DNA of 64,000 nt from Thunnus maccoyii (lineage: Eukaryota > Chordata > Actinopteri > Scombriformes > Scombridae), in the NCBI RefSeq assembly GCF_910596095.1, contig NC_056550.1, positions 29,569,151 through 29,633,150 of the forward strand, given 5' to 3'. Shown piece after piece: positions 1-23,638 of this stretch. A model generated the notes under the pieces. The model had not been told where the DNA came from. It was given only the letters and a program-made list of their open reading frames with translations, and did not search any database. Made by a program: the position numbers and the translations under genes. Position 1 is the stretch's first letter. The number at the start of each line of letters is the position of its first letter.

Positions 1-600
1 CAGATTCTTTGATAAATTAATAAAACAGTGTGTAAATAAATAAATAAATAAATAACTAGTCGATGCAAAAGCCTTCATGAATATTGATTTTCATGTGTTT
101 CTTGTATTCATTCATATTCACTCCTTTCTACAGTCTGTATGTATAACGCAGGTGTTGAAGGTGATCACATGACCACAGTAATGCACAGTGTTAGAAGATA
201 TAATTCAAATCTATCAGCGCTCTGTTCTGCAATTTTTTGAAGTTATTTGATGTCATCTTGGATTTATACATCTGATGATTATTTATTAGTTAGTAAACAT
301 GGTTGAGATGAAAAGGAACATCCCAGAATGCCACTACGTCCTGACATCATCCTGACATCATCCTGACATCATCACCGTGCTGTTCCTCAGCTATAATTAA
401 CATGTGATATGAAGTGAAATTAAATGATCATTATACAGTCTGGCTGCAGTTCACCACCTCTCCGTCTGCATCGCCTGGGTCACAATTTACCTGCAGGTGC
501 ACACGTTCTCCTGTCAAGGTTGTTTTTATAGATCACAACTTTTGCGTGGGAAGTGGAGTACGCCTCTTTCAGACCCTGTTTTGTGTGTATGTAACGGTTT
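1..600. other. non-coding DNA, no gene seen
   Basis: AT-rich sequence with a short (AAAT)n run near 40-54 and a threefold repeat of CATCATCCTGA around 340-372. The ORFs here are short, have no recognisable domain and no codon bias. I see no exon with convincing splice sites. Confidence 0.6.
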
Positions 601-604
601 TAAA

Positions 605-790
605 TGAGACCCAATAAAACACCCGACAGAGTGAGAGCTCACCTACAATAAAACATCAGACAGAGTGAGAGCTCACCTACAATAAAACTTCAGACAGAGT
701 GAGAGCTCACCTACAATAAAACATCCGACAGAGTGAGAGCTCATAGTAAATAAAATATCAGAGTGAGAGCTCACCTGATATAAAATATCC
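605..790. repeat. minisatellite, about 42-bp unit, 4-5 copies
   Basis: Tandem copies built around AATAAAACATCAGACAGAGT followed by GAGAGCTCACCTACA. The copies diverge towards the right end. The unit contains AATAAA and a GAGCTC palindrome. No coding role is seen. Confidence 0.8.
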
Positions 791-1269
791 GACTTCTGGA
801 GTTTAAAATCCGCAAAGAAGAAAAATGAGCTCCTTCTTCTTCTTCATGTTTGTTTGTGAAGTAAGACGGTGAACCTGCAGGGCGCGTGCTCAGTCTGCGA
901 GGGCACGAGCTCTATCAGCACTGAACAGACGGCACGAGGAGCTGCAGCAAGCCCCGCCCACCGGACACCTGTCACTCACCCACCTGAGACAGAGAGAGAA
1001 ACTTTCTTTTTATGTTTTACATTCATATTCATTATTTATATTTTTATTTTATTATTATATCTTATTATTTTATTATTATTATAAAGTTTTCATGCTTTAT
1101 TTGAAAGTATTTTATCATGTTATTTTTTTGTTACATATTATTTTATATTATTTTTTATTTCAGTGTTTTTTATAATTACGTTTTACAATGTAAGTTGATT
1201 TGATGTGTTATTAAGATGTAAATGTTGGTCATGTGACCTCCTGCTGTGATGTCACTGCAGATCTTTAAC

Positions 1270-1482
1270 TCTTTATCAGCTGCTAGCCGCTGTTAGCCGC
1301 TGCTCGCCGCTGTTAGCCGCTGCTAGCCGCTGTTAGCCGCTGTAGCCGCTGTTAGCCGCTGTTAGCTGCTGCTCACTGCTGTTAGCTGCTGTTAGCTGCT
1401 GCTTGCTGCTGTTAGCCGCTGTTAGCCACTGTTAGCTGCTGTTAGCTGCTGCTCGCTGCTGTTAGCCACTGTTAGCTGCTGA
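1270..1482. repeat. GCTGTTAGCCGCTGCTAGCC minisatellite
   Basis: About 210 bp of imperfect tandem GCTGTTAGCC / GCTGCTAGCC / GCTGTTAGCT decamers. The flanking sequence is AT-rich and unlike the array. Confidence 0.85.
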
Positions 1483-1499
1483 AGCTAAAACTGTGTTGA

Positions 1500-3700
1500 T
1501 CAGCATGTATATGTATATATTATCTATATCTGAGAGTGAGTTTGGGGCTGGGGGAGATGGCCGTTATCATTTATATAGATTTCATGACGTAGAAAACTCC
1601 CAAACAGTCGACTCTATGTCAGCATCGTTCCCGCCTTTTCAGGGCCGATTTTTTAACAGCAGATTGAAACACTTTTAATCCATGAAATGCAGATGTTTAT
1701 GAGTTTGGTGTAAATGTGAATATTATATAATATAACAGCAGCATTAATGTGTTTCATCACAGTGATATCATTTAGTTTAGTGTGCAGTAGATCTTTAAGA
1801 TCTTTATTTCATGTTTTTATTAAAATACTTTAACAGTTAATTGAATATTTTTACACAATCTAATCTTATAAATGAAAATTGATCATATCGATAACTTAAT
1901 ATATTCAGTATATTCATTAATTGAATTAATTTAATCTAATTTATTATCAATCAAGTTGTCTTATTTAACTATTTAATCACAGACAACATTCTTTGGCATC
2001 ATTTAATCCTCATGATGACGCTTTTATTTTTTTATTTATTTGTTTGTTTGTTTGTTTGTTTGTCTCCTCCTCCTTCAGTCTGACTGACAGCTCACTGCTT
2101 CTTCTTCTTCTGTTAAACAGCATCGACACGTAAGTATCGACTCTATTTAACATCTTTTTTTCTTCCGTTGTGATTTATTGACGTGTGAATGAGACGCAGC
2201 AACAGATCGATCAGAAACTAGAAGTGAACTGATTGATCATCAATCAGTTGATCAATCAGCTGACTGTCAGACTCACCATCAATTATACATTTCAACTTCT
2301 GTTTTTGTTTTTGCTTTGGTTGTTTATTTGTTTTTAAATATCATGTGAAGCTGTTTGATTTTCACACAAGAAAATAAAAAAATATATAAATTTCAACAAC
2401 CTCACGACTAAACATTTATTAATATAATAAAATATAAAAACCTGGATGCTTCCCGTTCATACTGACTGTAACCACGTTTATTAATAAATAATAAAAATGA
2501 ATGAATGAATATTTCAGGATGTTTGCAGCAGCTTTAAGAAGATTTATATCTTTTTTTTTACTTCTTTCTTTGTTTCTTCTTCGTCCGTCTGCTGTTCAAT
2601 CTGCCGTCTTTAATCTCAGTCTGAGGATTAATCTGATCCTCTGATCCCTCATCTTCATCTTCATCATCCTCTATCTCTCTCTTATCATTTCATCTTTATT
2701 TTACTTTGTCTCTGTTTTCGTGTTTTCCACTTTCTAACCAGTCGTCATTTATAAAAGATCATTTATTAATGATTAATAAAACAGTTAGATTGATTATTAA
2801 CCATTAATAAGTCAGATAACATTCTGCTGACACCTGATTCATCTTTTCAACTTCTAGGTTCATCGTGACGTTTCCTGTTTGACCTCTGACCTTCTAAAAA
2901 CAGCTGCAGAACATGAAAACATTAGTGGAGAAAACACAGCTAATCAAACAATGTGATAATTGATCAGAGAAGAACAATTAAACCAGCTGGGCAGAGGTTG
3001 CAGGAGTAACAGATATGTAGCATAACGTTACATTTTTAAATGGCTAGCTGTGCTAATATGTTATTTAGCTGTCTGATGCTATGCTAGCTAATGTTAGCTT
3101 CTGTGTATTATGGCTCAGATATTGATCAAAGCATTAATATTTTTTGATAGTTATCTCACCTGATGATCCATGACGACATCACTACATCAATGAGTGCTTG
3201 AGCAACAGTCCAACAGCAACTCGGTGACCTTGTAGCTGTCCACGCTGGGCGTAGTGTGAAGACGCCGTAACTGTCAGATTAGCTTCATGGCAGGAAGTCA
3301 CAAAGTACATCTAGTCAACGTACACTGAGTAGAGCACATCAGATCTACAGTCAGTTATACGCTGTATATATATACTTCTTTCTTGTGTTCCGTTGCTATG
3401 TGAAGCACTTTGTAACTATTGTTATGAAAGGTGCTAAACAAATAAAGTTATTATTATTATTATTATAATTATTATTATTATTAGTGTTGTATTAGCAGCA
3501 TATTAGCCTCAGATAGCTAGTGTAACAGCTAGCTTGTCTTAACTCTACTACATCAAACAAGGAGCTCCAACAAAGGGAGAGCAGATAAAAGGTGAATATA
3601 ACTTTTTATCTTTTGTCACAGATCTGACAAAACACTGCAGAACTGCGTCGCTACGAGCAACAGAAAGTCAACGGAGAGCAACTGCTGGAGAAGCAGAGAG
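1500..3700. other. non-coding region upstream of lrrc3c
   Basis: AT-rich DNA with no recognisable coding exon. It contains a (TTTG)n run near 2038-2062 and a LINE/SINE-like tail near 3380-3480 (listed separately). A stretch at about 3619-3702 is preceded by a pyrimidine-rich TTTTGTCACAG and could be a 5' non-coding exon of the LRR gene downstream; that is a guess. Confidence 0.5.
3380..3482 (+). mobile_element. LINE/SINE-type 3' tail with (TTA)n
   Basis: A segment reading GAAGCACTTTGTAACTATTG then AAAGGTGCTAAACAAATAAAG, followed by a (TTA)n microsatellite. This is the typical 3' end of fish L2/CR1-like LINEs and of SINEs that borrow that tail. Only the 3' end is visible; the 5' limit is unclear. 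Confidence 0.5.
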
Positions 3701-3818
3701 AGGATGTCTTTACTGTTTTTATTATCATTTGAACTCAAGACTCATTTTCTTTTTCATGTCAGTGACTCTCAGACTGTGACAGGAAGTCATGCTGGATTAA
3801 AGGGAGGACGTTCCCACC

Positions 3819-5912
3819 ATGTCATCGTCTGCAGCGCAAATCATCCGTCTTCTTCTTCTTCTGATCCTTCCGTTGCCCAACCTGGTGACGACATCATCAG
3901 CGTTTACAGTGTCTCGTTCACAGTGTCCCATCGACAGTGTTCCCGCCGACGTCTGCCAGCAATCTGAGATGATGGACGGAGGACTGATGGTCCGCTGCAG
4001 TGGACTGAGACTCACACAGGTCTGTGTGTATAAATACACACTATGTGTTTTATGGGGAAAAACCTGCTCCCAGATAGATCTCGGTCACAAACAGTTTTAT
4101 CAGCAACAGGAAGCAAGTAACAAACTATTATTACTCATAACTCGGTGATTTTAGCAGACAAGCAGCTCAAGTAAAGGTACAAATATTTTGTTGCAGTTGT
4201 TCCAAACTGTTTTAATTCACTTTTTTTTCCTACACTACTGGTTGCTAATCCACAGACATTTTTTAAGCTAGAAAGCTGACATTAGTTAGCTGACATGTTA
4301 GCTGACATGTTAGCTGACATGTTAGCGTGATAGTCATCTTACTTGGTCCTCGTCTCTCAGTTAGCAAGAGGATCCTCCTATAATAGACCCTTCAGTTGCT
4401 TGTTAGCTGGCAACTAGACAACATTAGCTCTCAGGCTACAAACAATAGCTGAATAGAAACCAGTCTGTGATGCAGGGATTGAGTAATAACATATCTCTGT
4501 TATCCATCTGAAACATCTTTAACCTGCTGAGGTGTGTTTGTGTCCTCAGGTACCCGTCGGCCTCTCGAACCTCACCGTTCGTCTGTTTCTGGATAAAAAC
4601 CTGCTCAGCTCTCTGCCGGCCGACTCTTTCTCTGATCTGTTTCTGCTCGATGAGCTCGACCTCTCACACAACCAGGTAGTGAACAAACACGCTTCAACTC
4701 ACTGACGTGAAGATGTGACGTATAACAAACGTCCCATCCAGTCTGTTTTCAGTTAACGCTTCCTGTTTCCTCTCAGCTGTCCTCGCTGGAAGCGGGCTGT
4801 TTTCGCGGTTTGGCGTCCTCTCTTCGCTTCCTGGACCTGTCGTCCAATCGGTTGTCTTTGTTGGACCCGGCGGTGCTCAGCGGGCTGAGAGCGCATGCTA
4901 ACCTCACCCACAACCCCTGGCACTGCGACTGCAGGATGCAGGTGAGTTCAGACCAGACCAGGAGAATAAAGACGGAGGTCGCTTAGGAGAAACAAAATAA
5001 AGAAAAAATCATTTATTCTGGTTGTTTTCTGTGTTTGTTCCTGTTTGTCTTCAGCTGTCGATGCCTCAGTTGGCACTGGACCCGTCCTCTCTGGCTGAAG
5101 TCATCTGTCAAACCTCTGACCTCCCAAACCTCGGTATGTTTACACTCTACAGCCAATCAGAGAGGAGAATCTGTCTCATCACATCACGCCACATCATAAG
5201 ATACGTTAAATAGCACAAGTTAAATGTAAGTTATGTTGCTTTAAGTAAATATTAAATATAGATTAAGATACGTTTAGTTAAATATAGGTAGCTATAATAA
5301 ATATAAGTAAAGATATGTTAAGATACATTTAGTTACATTAAATGATGTTGAGTGAGATATAAGTCATGTTAAATATAAGTAAAGATTTGCTCAGTTATGT
5401 TTTGTTATATTAAGTTACATTTCATAAAAGTAAAGATATGTTCAGTCAAGTTATGATACAGTAAGTTGAGTTAAATTAACATGTTAAATTATGATATCTT
5501 CAATTAAGACCAATGACATTTTCATAAGATGTTAAATGTAGATACTTTAAGTATAAAGTGAAGTTGTTGAAGTGTTTGAAGTGACTGCAGATCATTTATG
5601 TATTAAACAGACTAAACTAGAACAACAGGCTGTAAGACTGTTGAACAGCTTCAGTGTGACAGTTTTGTCTTTCAGGTTGTAAAGTTTTCTGTCTGTGTTC
5701 CAGGAGCTGTTGGGATGCCAATGGTCTTACTGGTGGAGGACTGGGATCTGTGTCTGTCTGTGCGAAGGACCACTGATGTGGTGATGCTGGTGATCATGTT
5801 CATCTGGTTCTCCACCGTCATCTCTTACCTGGTCTACTACATCCGGCAGAACCAGGAGGACGCCCGAAGACACATGGAGTACCTCAAGTCCCTGCAGAGC
5901 CTCCAGGTGTAG
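3819..5912 (+). CDS. lrrc3c: leucine-rich repeat-containing protein 3 family (LRRC3C-like)
   Basis: Small single-pass membrane LRR protein; the molecular role of the family is poorly known. Coding exons by splice phase: 3819-4019, 4550-4675, 4777-4941, 5055-5133, 5704-5912, giving 780 nt and 259 aa, close to the roughly 257 aa usual for LRRC3 proteins. The N-terminus is a leucine-rich signal peptide (about residues 1-28), followed by a cysteine-containing LRRNT segment ending in VRCSGLRLTQ. Two to three LRRs follow (LDELDLSHNQ, LRFLDLSSNRLS), then an LRRCT with HNPWHCDCRMQ. A transmembrane helix lies at about 216-236, and the short tail carries the family hallmark YYIRQNQEDARRHMEYLKSL. The ATG opens the signal peptide and an ATG three bases downstream of CACC suits initiation. 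The subfamily C call rests on adjacency to psmd3 and csf3, as in mammals; membership of the LRRC3 family itself is clear from the tail and RTTDVVMLV motif. Confidence 0.9.
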
Positions 5913-5913
5913 A

Positions 5914-6272
5914 GGACAGTCCTAAAGACACCTGGAGACACCTGAAGACACCTGGAGGCACCTGAAGACACCTGGAGACACCTGAAGACACCTGAAGACA
6001 CCTGGAGACACCTGAAGACACCTGGAGACACCTGAAGACACCTGAAGACACCAGAAGACACCTGGAGACACCTGAAGAGACCTGGAGACACCTGGAGACA
6101 CCTGAAGAGACCTGGAGACACCTGAAGACACCTGAAGACATCTGGAGACACCTGAAGACACCTGGAGGCACCTGAAGACACCTGGAGACACCTGAAGACA
6201 CCTGAAGAGACCTGGAGACACCTGAAGACACCTGGAGACACCTGGAGGCACCTGGAGACACCTGGAGGAGAA
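5914..6272. repeat. 12-bp minisatellite in the lrrc3c 3' UTR
   Basis: About 30 tandem copies of ACACCTGAAGAC / ACACCTGGAGAC beginning within about 10 bases of the lrrc3c stop codon. Because 12 is divisible by three, all frames stay open over most of the array, which produces long artefactual reverse-strand ORFs. A similar CACACCTGAGAC family occurs in psmd3 intron 10. Confidence 0.9.
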
Positions 6273-7090
6273 AATTGTCCATTCATTGGGAAATCAATAA
6301 TAATTTGGATGACACTGTACCGTGAGTCAGTCTCTGTGTCGTTGCCATGGAAACTCTTGACGCTAGCATGACTTTGTTTGATCAGGTCCAGATGTTCAGT
6401 AACATGGTGATTAATTGTGTTCCACCCTCGCCGTCACACAGCTCAGCTTTTCCTGTAATTTGACAGACGGTTGAGACAAACGTCTTCTGTTCTTGTTTTA
6501 TTGGTTTGTGAAAGATGATAAACAGACACGATGCTTTCTGTTGCGTCATGTATAAACTGTAAACTGACGTGATACTCAGGCATGTTTTTATTCACACCAC
6601 TGAATTTATAGATATTTTTATGACATAAAAGTAGTTTAATATAAAATTTTAACAACAACTTTCATTTATTCTTAAAAAAGATGAATATTTGTTTTTGTGT
6701 TTGTTTTTTCCCTGTTGTGCTTTGATGAACTGTCTTTCTGTTGCAATGTACTTTTTGTTGTTTGTCTCTTTAGTTTGTTGTTGATTCTTCTCTTCTTCTG
6801 AAATGGACTTTTATCTTTGTCCAGTGTTCTATATGTGACCATCATCACATTTTTATTGTGAAAAAATATAATTAAACCTTTGCTGTGACTTAAATTAAAA
6901 AAATAAACTGATTCTAAAGCCAATAAAAGCAGTCAGAGAAGTTTCTGTTTCCATCTGAAACAAGAGAAACTGAACAAAGTGACTGAAGGATGTTTCTTGT
7001 TTTAACTGCGTTTATTCATCTTGTAGCGCCACCTGTGGGTGAAATTGCACCAGATTTTACAGACTTGTTCACCGTCAACATCTGTACACA
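6273..7090. other. intergenic, probable lrrc3c 3' UTR then AT-rich DNA
   Basis: No coding exon recognised. A CAATAATAAT stretch just after the minisatellite is the nearest polyadenylation-like signal; a canonical AATAAA occurs at about 6901. The rest is AT-rich without recognisable repeats. Confidence 0.45.
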
Positions 7091-7955
7091 GAGCTGGAAA
7101 ATAACGATGTACATTTACTCAAATACTGAAGTACAGTTTGAGGTACTTGTACTTTACTTGAGTATTTCCATGTGATGCTACTTTCTACATTTCAGAGGGA
7201 AATATTGTACTTTCTACTCCACTACATTTATTTGACAGCTTTAGTTACTTTTCAGATGAAGATTTGACACAATGGATAATATAACAAGCTTTTAAAATAC
7301 AACACATTGTTAAAGATGAAACCAGTGGTTTCCAACCTTTTTGGCTTTTGACGTCTTACAAAAAGCAGTGTGTAGTCGGGGTCACATTTCACATGTCTAT
7401 GAGTTGTTAACAGCTCCACCAAATAGTGATTTTTCCCTCTAAACTTCTCACATGCTTTCATTTCAATAAATGTTCAAATGATCCAATATTTCAGCTAAAA
7501 TCAAAGATTAGAGAAAAAGTCCAAAAACTGAAAACAGATTTGTGTATCAGAACTTTGTTTTTTCTTCTTTCCTCTCCCATTAATCATCTCACCACCCCTC
7601 AGATTTATCTGCTGACCCTTTGGAGGGCCCCGACCCCTAGGTTGGGAACCACTGGACTAAACTAGCTAACTGTATATAAAGTAGTGTAAACTAGCTCCAC
7701 CTCCAGCAGCTACAACAGTAACATGCTGCTCTAACACTGATGCTTCACTATTAATAATCTAATGATGTCATATATAATAATATATCAGTCAGAGGGACCA
7801 AACCACTACTTTTACTGCAATACTTTAACTACATCAAGCTCATAATACTTATGTACTTTACTGCAATACTTTAACTACATCAAGCTCATAATACTTATGT
7901 ACTTTTACTGCAATACTTTAACAAAAAATGTATTTACTGCTGGGTTAGTCAGTCT
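7091..7955 (+). mobile_element. composite MITE-like repeat, copy A
   Basis: First of three near-identical copies (others at 32543-33775 and 46268-47125). The outer left end reads TACATTTACTCAAATACTG, and copy C ends with GCAGTAAAGTATCTGAGTAA, which is roughly its inverted complement, so the outer part is MITE-like. Nested inside at 7323-7655 is a second element with inverted ends CCAGTGGTTTCCAACC and GGTTGGGAACCACTGG, a hAT-type signature. Downstream lie 2-3 copies of a 47-bp minisatellite with a partly decayed end. The short ORFs inside are not genes. Confidence 0.75.
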
Positions 7956-8288
7956 ATTCTATTATCTGAGAGAAACTGGACTGAACAAAAGAATTTAGTG
8001 TTCAGTGGAATATACTTTTTAAAATTCATTTTTATTTTCGTGTATTTGTTTGTGGGAATAGAAAACTCTGGTTCAGACTCCAGCGCAGTAGGTGGCGGTA
8101 ATGCACCTTAATACTGGCTGTCACCTGAGATAAAAGGGGAAAAAAGAAGAAGAAAAGCGAATCGGTCGATCGGGGATCGATTATTCGTGTCAGCGCTGTT
8201 TTCTGTGATCCTCTCATACTGCCTTCACCATCCCACAATCCTTTGCGACCACTAATACTGTCCAGTCATTGCGGAGAACAACAGAGAG

Positions 8289-8375
8289 GTAAAACTATAC
8301 TATTTATATATAAACTGTGTTTATTAAACTTAAACTCTCTGCTGACGGTCAGTGTGTCTGTTTGTCCCCCGACAG
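8289..8375 (+). other. candidate 5' UTR intron of psmd3
   Basis: AGAGAG followed by GTAAAA at 8289 and a pyrimidine-rich CTGTTTGTCCCCCGACAG ending at 8375, two bases upstream of the psmd3 ATG. This predicts a non-coding first exon ending at 8288 and an 87-nt intron. It is inferred from splice consensus only. Confidence 0.5.
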
Positions 8376-8376
8376 C

Positions 8377-18090
<9,714 letters not shown>

Positions 18091-18301
18091 TCCTCTCTGC
18101 TGACTTCCTTAGCAGACAGGAAGTAGTGTTATGTGTGTGTGTGTGTGTGTGTCCGCACGCTGTTAGTAGATCAATTATTACCCACAATCCCCCTCTCCTC
18201 CTCCTCCTCCTCCTCCTCTTCTCATCTCTCTGACGTGTATTCCTCATGTGACCTCTGACCTTTACTCTGCTGCAGCTCCTGTTTGTTGTTTCACTGAAAC
18301 A

Positions 18302-18307
18302 AATAAA
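18302..18307 (+). terminator. psmd3 polyadenylation signal
   Basis: Canonical AATAAA about 210 bases after the psmd3 stop, followed about 20 bases on by a GT-rich stretch (GTTTGTGTTTCTGTGGG). It is inferred as the 3' end; no transcript data were available. Confidence 0.7.
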
Positions 18308-18349
18308 AACACTCAGTTTGTTTACACTGTTTGTGTTTCTGTGGGTTTC

Positions 18350-21300
18350 TGGGTAATGTAGTCTCCTCTGCCTCACACCAGCAGCCACTGAACTACACTC
18401 GGTTATAAAATACAGACGCACGAGTATCAAACACAGTGACGTCACTTTAAAACGCAAGTAAACATGGACTATTGTTACCACGGTAACAGTTTGTTAACAA
18501 AAAGACTGAAGAACGTGAAGGTTTAGAGTCTGTTAATAATAATAATAATAATAATAATAATCAGTCTGCAGTGGTTTAATGGAACATGATGAGTGTCGTC
18601 ACCTCGCTGGATTAATTATAAAAGAAACTGAAATAAAATCTAAATAAAAGTTTATAAAAACAGAATAATGAGAAATGAATCTGTTGATAAATAAAGACGT
18701 TAACTGTTGGAGGCCTGCTGGAGAAACGGACATAAATCCGTTTCCATCACTGCAGGAAACTGAAGAAAAACAATTTATTGAGCTTTGAGGATTTCAGATT
18801 TTATTCTAACTTGTTTTGGCTCGTCTGTCATGTGACTCTGCGTTTTAACATGCAGCTGCTTCAGTACATTTAAAACCAAACGTTAATGAAAGTCGGCTCT
18901 GTAACCGCTGACTCTGCCTTTCATCTGGTCTTATGAACACAGATATGCTTGATTTTAATTGGACGGTCATTCATCAGTCATTCTAGTTGATATAGTGACT
19001 GTGATGCTGCTATTGTGTGTAACTCTGTAATATCTATTCTGTATTATTCTTTTATCCTTTTGTATGATGTTTAATGACCAGTACTGAGCTGTTATATGTT
19101 TTAATTGTGACGAGGCTGCAGATAAACTCGCTATAAGCTAACTGCTGCTTTTTAAACTGTAAACGCTCCTTTCAAAATAAAATAAAGACAAAAAAAACTT
19201 CAAATGTTTTGGATGTTAAACTGTGTCTGAAATCATTTTCACATGAAGTTTCTGAAAAGGAGTCGAACTGAATTCATTTTAAACACTCGACTGAAAAACT
19301 GAACTCAGAAACAAAAACTGTTGTTGATTCCGATCTGAAGAAAAGTCTCGTGTGAAACTGCAGTGAAATAAATAAATAATGAAACATTTTTGGATAAACA
19401 GTCTGCGGCAGCTGAAATCAATAAATTCTCATTTAGCCAGAAGCAGTTTCCCAGCAGCCTCTTCTTCTGTGAGGACCAAACGTTTCATAACCTCTGAAAC
19501 AATGAGTCAGCAGTTAATCTACTGCAGAAACGAGGAAAGATTCCCACGTCGTTACATCACCTGAGCTCTAATGAAGCTTTAATGACGTATGAAAATATAA
19601 AAAAAAAACAGCAGAATTAAAATAATAAAGGCTGTTTTTACGTCTCCGCTGCAGGAAGTGAATCAACTTCTGTCATGTGATTAAAATGTCCTAAAATCAA
19701 AGTCCACTTACTTCGCTTTTTGACCATTTCTCATGACCTTCTGCAGCATCTCCGTTGTCATGGAGACAGCTCAGGCGTTTGTTTCGTCTTTTTTGTCCGT
19801 GCAGGTTTTGTCTGCTGAAGAAGGACTTGAGAAATGGCTGAAAACCCCAGAAAAAAAAGGCCAGTAAGTGAAACTTGAGTGCAGAATATTTTTATCATAG
19901 ATTCATCGTTACTGAAAGTTTCTTTGCTTTAATTTGTCCTTAAACTTGAAATATTTTTTATTTACTTTTCTCTAAATTCCTTTTTTCAGATTTAATTTAT
20001 TTATTTGCACCAATAAAAACAAACACGATGCATTAAAGGAGTAAAGATGGAAAACAAACATCTGAAATTACAGTTCATGATTTAAAAGTTTAAAGTTTAT
20101 GAATCGTGTTTCAGCGACTTTTCATAAAAATGAAGTTTTATTTGTTTTCCACGTTTCAGACCCTCAAAGATAATTAACACAAAGAAACGCTGCTCTCAAC
20201 ACACACATGTAGAGCAACAACAGGTTTCATTTGTGATCAGTTTTTAATCATGATTGTATATTTCTGACTGTACAAATTTAAACGTGTTTCCTCAGTTTGA
20301 ACCATAAACAGACAATAATATTTTGTATCAAATTGTTGCAGAAAAATGTACCAGAGCAAAAAAACTCTCTCTTGAAAATAAAAAGGGAGTCAGAGGTCCA
20401 AGCAGCAAAGTGTTCTTTAATGCCGGCAAAAAAAGGGGAGCAAGTAGCACTTTTACAACGAACCAAATCGCTCCAAAGGTTTTTTCTTTGGGGCATTGTT
20501 TTTATGTCCTTGGGTCGGCTTAGGTCACACCTTATCATCCACCCTCCCTAATTTTTGACCAATTATTATGTTACTTTTATCTCCGTCACTCGTTGTTGGT
20601 CAAAACTCTTCAAAACAGGTTTTGAGCTGTTTGAGGATATGTACTGGCATATTCAATTCTACCTGATTATATCCAATTTTTATATAAGTATTGGGAATCA
20701 TTTTACACCATTATTGCCAAATTGTCTTCTGGCCTTTTATTTTTTATAAGTTATTCTAGTCATTTTACACCCTTATTTCTTGATCTCCTCCAGAGAGTAT
20801 GTTTGAAAGGTGAAGACTTTAGCAGACCCAAGCAAAGTGACATGTAATACAAACACACTCAAATTTCTCCAGTGTATGATTATGATTCTTCTACCGTGCC
20901 TCTATACGTACAGTGTGATTAAATATGGTTCATGAGATTATAACTACACCAATACAAATTGTATCACACTAGCCCTTATTGTTTATAAACTTATAAAATC
21001 AATCTGCATAGCTTAATATTGTCTTTAAGCACACCAATGACTTTTAATGAAAATACACCACAAATACTGATGCACCATCACTGATACTGATCATAAAGTG
21101 TAATTATACACAAATCTGTCCGATTATCTCCAAAGCATCATGTTATTACTGAGATCATTCCTCTCATCAGCCTCGTCAGTCCTGATTGATTACAAATAAA
21201 AAGCACAATACCAACAAAAACATCAACTGTCTGTAAACTACAGAGGCGGCATTAAAGGGTTAATTCATGAAGATAAGTGAGTGTGTGTGAATCAGACAGG

Positions 21301-21600
21301 AAACGTTTCACTGTTCTTATTGTGAAACTCACAAATTAAATCACTGCAGATTCTCACAAATCATCAACATCTGACTTTCTCAAGTCGACGTTTGTTTATT
21401 TCTGTTTGTTTACAGTTTAACTTTCTGCAACAATGAAGATAAAGTGTTTTGTTTGTTTGTTTGAGTTTCTTGGAACCGCAGCGTTCACAAGCCTGAATCC
21501 TGCGGAGAGTTTCCTCTCGCAGCGCAGCAGGAAGTCAAAAAAATGCTTTCTGCTGACTCACATTTCTTCCACGATTTCTTAAACTGGAGAAAAGACAACA
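18350..21600. other. psmd3-csf3 intergenic region, AT-rich
   Basis: No coding exon recognised. There is an (AAT)n tract at 18534-18560. A block at about 20280-20830 differs in texture (AAAAAGGGGAGCAAG, runs of T) and could be an old retroelement LTR, but I could not define its ends. Short ORFs lack domains. Confidence 0.5.
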
Positions 21601-21624
21601 TGACGACACAGGAAGAGTCCATGA

Positions 21625-22530
<906 letters not shown>

Positions 22531-22539
22531 TTCCTCAAT

Positions 22540-23400
22540 AAACATGAACAAACTGCAGTGGAACTTTACAGACTGAAATTATGACTTTAATGTCAAAAAA
22601 CAACAAAATACTACAAGAGGAAAAAGTGAATAAAACATGAGAATATAAAAAATAAACCATGAAACCTGTTTTCAAAAAGCTGTGAATCATTTTTTCAGAC
22701 TAAATGTTCAGTTTAAAAGTTTAATATCATTAACAACAAATAAAAACACTGATGTCATAAAGACTGATAGAAAATTATAGAAATTAATAAATAGAAATAC
22801 AAATAAAATAAACTTATTTTCAAAATGATTTTGTATAATATTCAACATTTTGATAAAACAAATCAATAAAGTTTTTATAAGAAAAATGAATCAGAATATA
22901 AAAACATTCCTCAAATATTTAGTTTTACAGATAATTCTGTATAAACACCAGTGAAACTTCTTTAAAGTGACTCAACATTATTTTTCTTTTTTTTTTACTG
23001 TTGTGCAACAGAAACTTTTCATGATTAAATCTCAGAGTTCAGTCATTTGATTTATTGCAGATTAGTTTGGAAACAAATGGAAAATCTTTCAGGTTATTTT
23101 GTTCTAGATGCACATTTATGAGTCATAAAGTTGTATTTATATAAACAAACTAACACATGAAGTGTTGCTGCAGTTCAGTTCTGGTTTTATTGGATTTAAA
23201 CACATCACACAGCAGATTAAAGCCCTTTATTTCTGTATCAAACAGAATCAGTAAATTAGAGACATTAATAATCTGTTAATGAGCCAGAAAATCTGCAGAA
23301 ACTGTTTCATCAAGAATCAAACTCTTGAAATTCCTCACAGGAAGTCTGAACCTTTGGGGCAAAAATGTGTAAAGTGATGTTTAATTGACGGCAGGTTTGA
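22540..23400. other. AT-rich intergenic DNA upstream of csf3
   Basis: A-rich and T-rich sequence without a recognisable exon or repeat family. GC content rises again at about 23400, where the csf3 promoter region begins. Confidence 0.5.
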
Positions 23401-23515
23401 AACATGCAGGTTTCCGTCCGATCAGCGCTGCTCATACTGCCGTCGTGACGCAACAACAGCATTCGTCACTCCGTGAATTACTCGAGCGGTGACGGTGCCG
23501 CCGCACACCGTCAAT

Positions 23516-23543
23516 GGAAAATCCCGCAGGAGGAGATAAAAAG
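23516..23543 (+). promoter_or_regulatory. csf3 promoter core: kB-like site and TATA-like box
   Basis: GGAAAATCCC at 23516-23525 fits a NF-kB/Rel decamer and lies 10 bases before ATAAAAAG at 23536-23543, a plausible TATA box. The csf3 ATG is about 100 bases further on, leaving a 5' UTR of about 70 nt. Mammalian G-CSF promoters also combine a kB/CK-1 element with a TATA box; function here is inferred. Confidence 0.6.
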
Positions 23544-23638
23544 TCCAAACCGCTGCAAATGGAAGCTAAACGAGATTTTAACGAGTTTATCGGCGGACAA
23601 ACATCGAGACAGAGACACCGACAGCCGCCCTGACAGAC

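Noticed and set aside
5837-6286. Reverse-strand repeated Cys-Leu-Gln-Val-Ser protein
   Set aside because: Produced by the 12-bp lrrc3c 3' UTR array, which is open in all frames.
7252-7665. Repeated small ORFs also found near 32.7 and 46.4 kb
   Set aside because: They recur only because the composite MITE recurs; they run on both strands through inverted ends.
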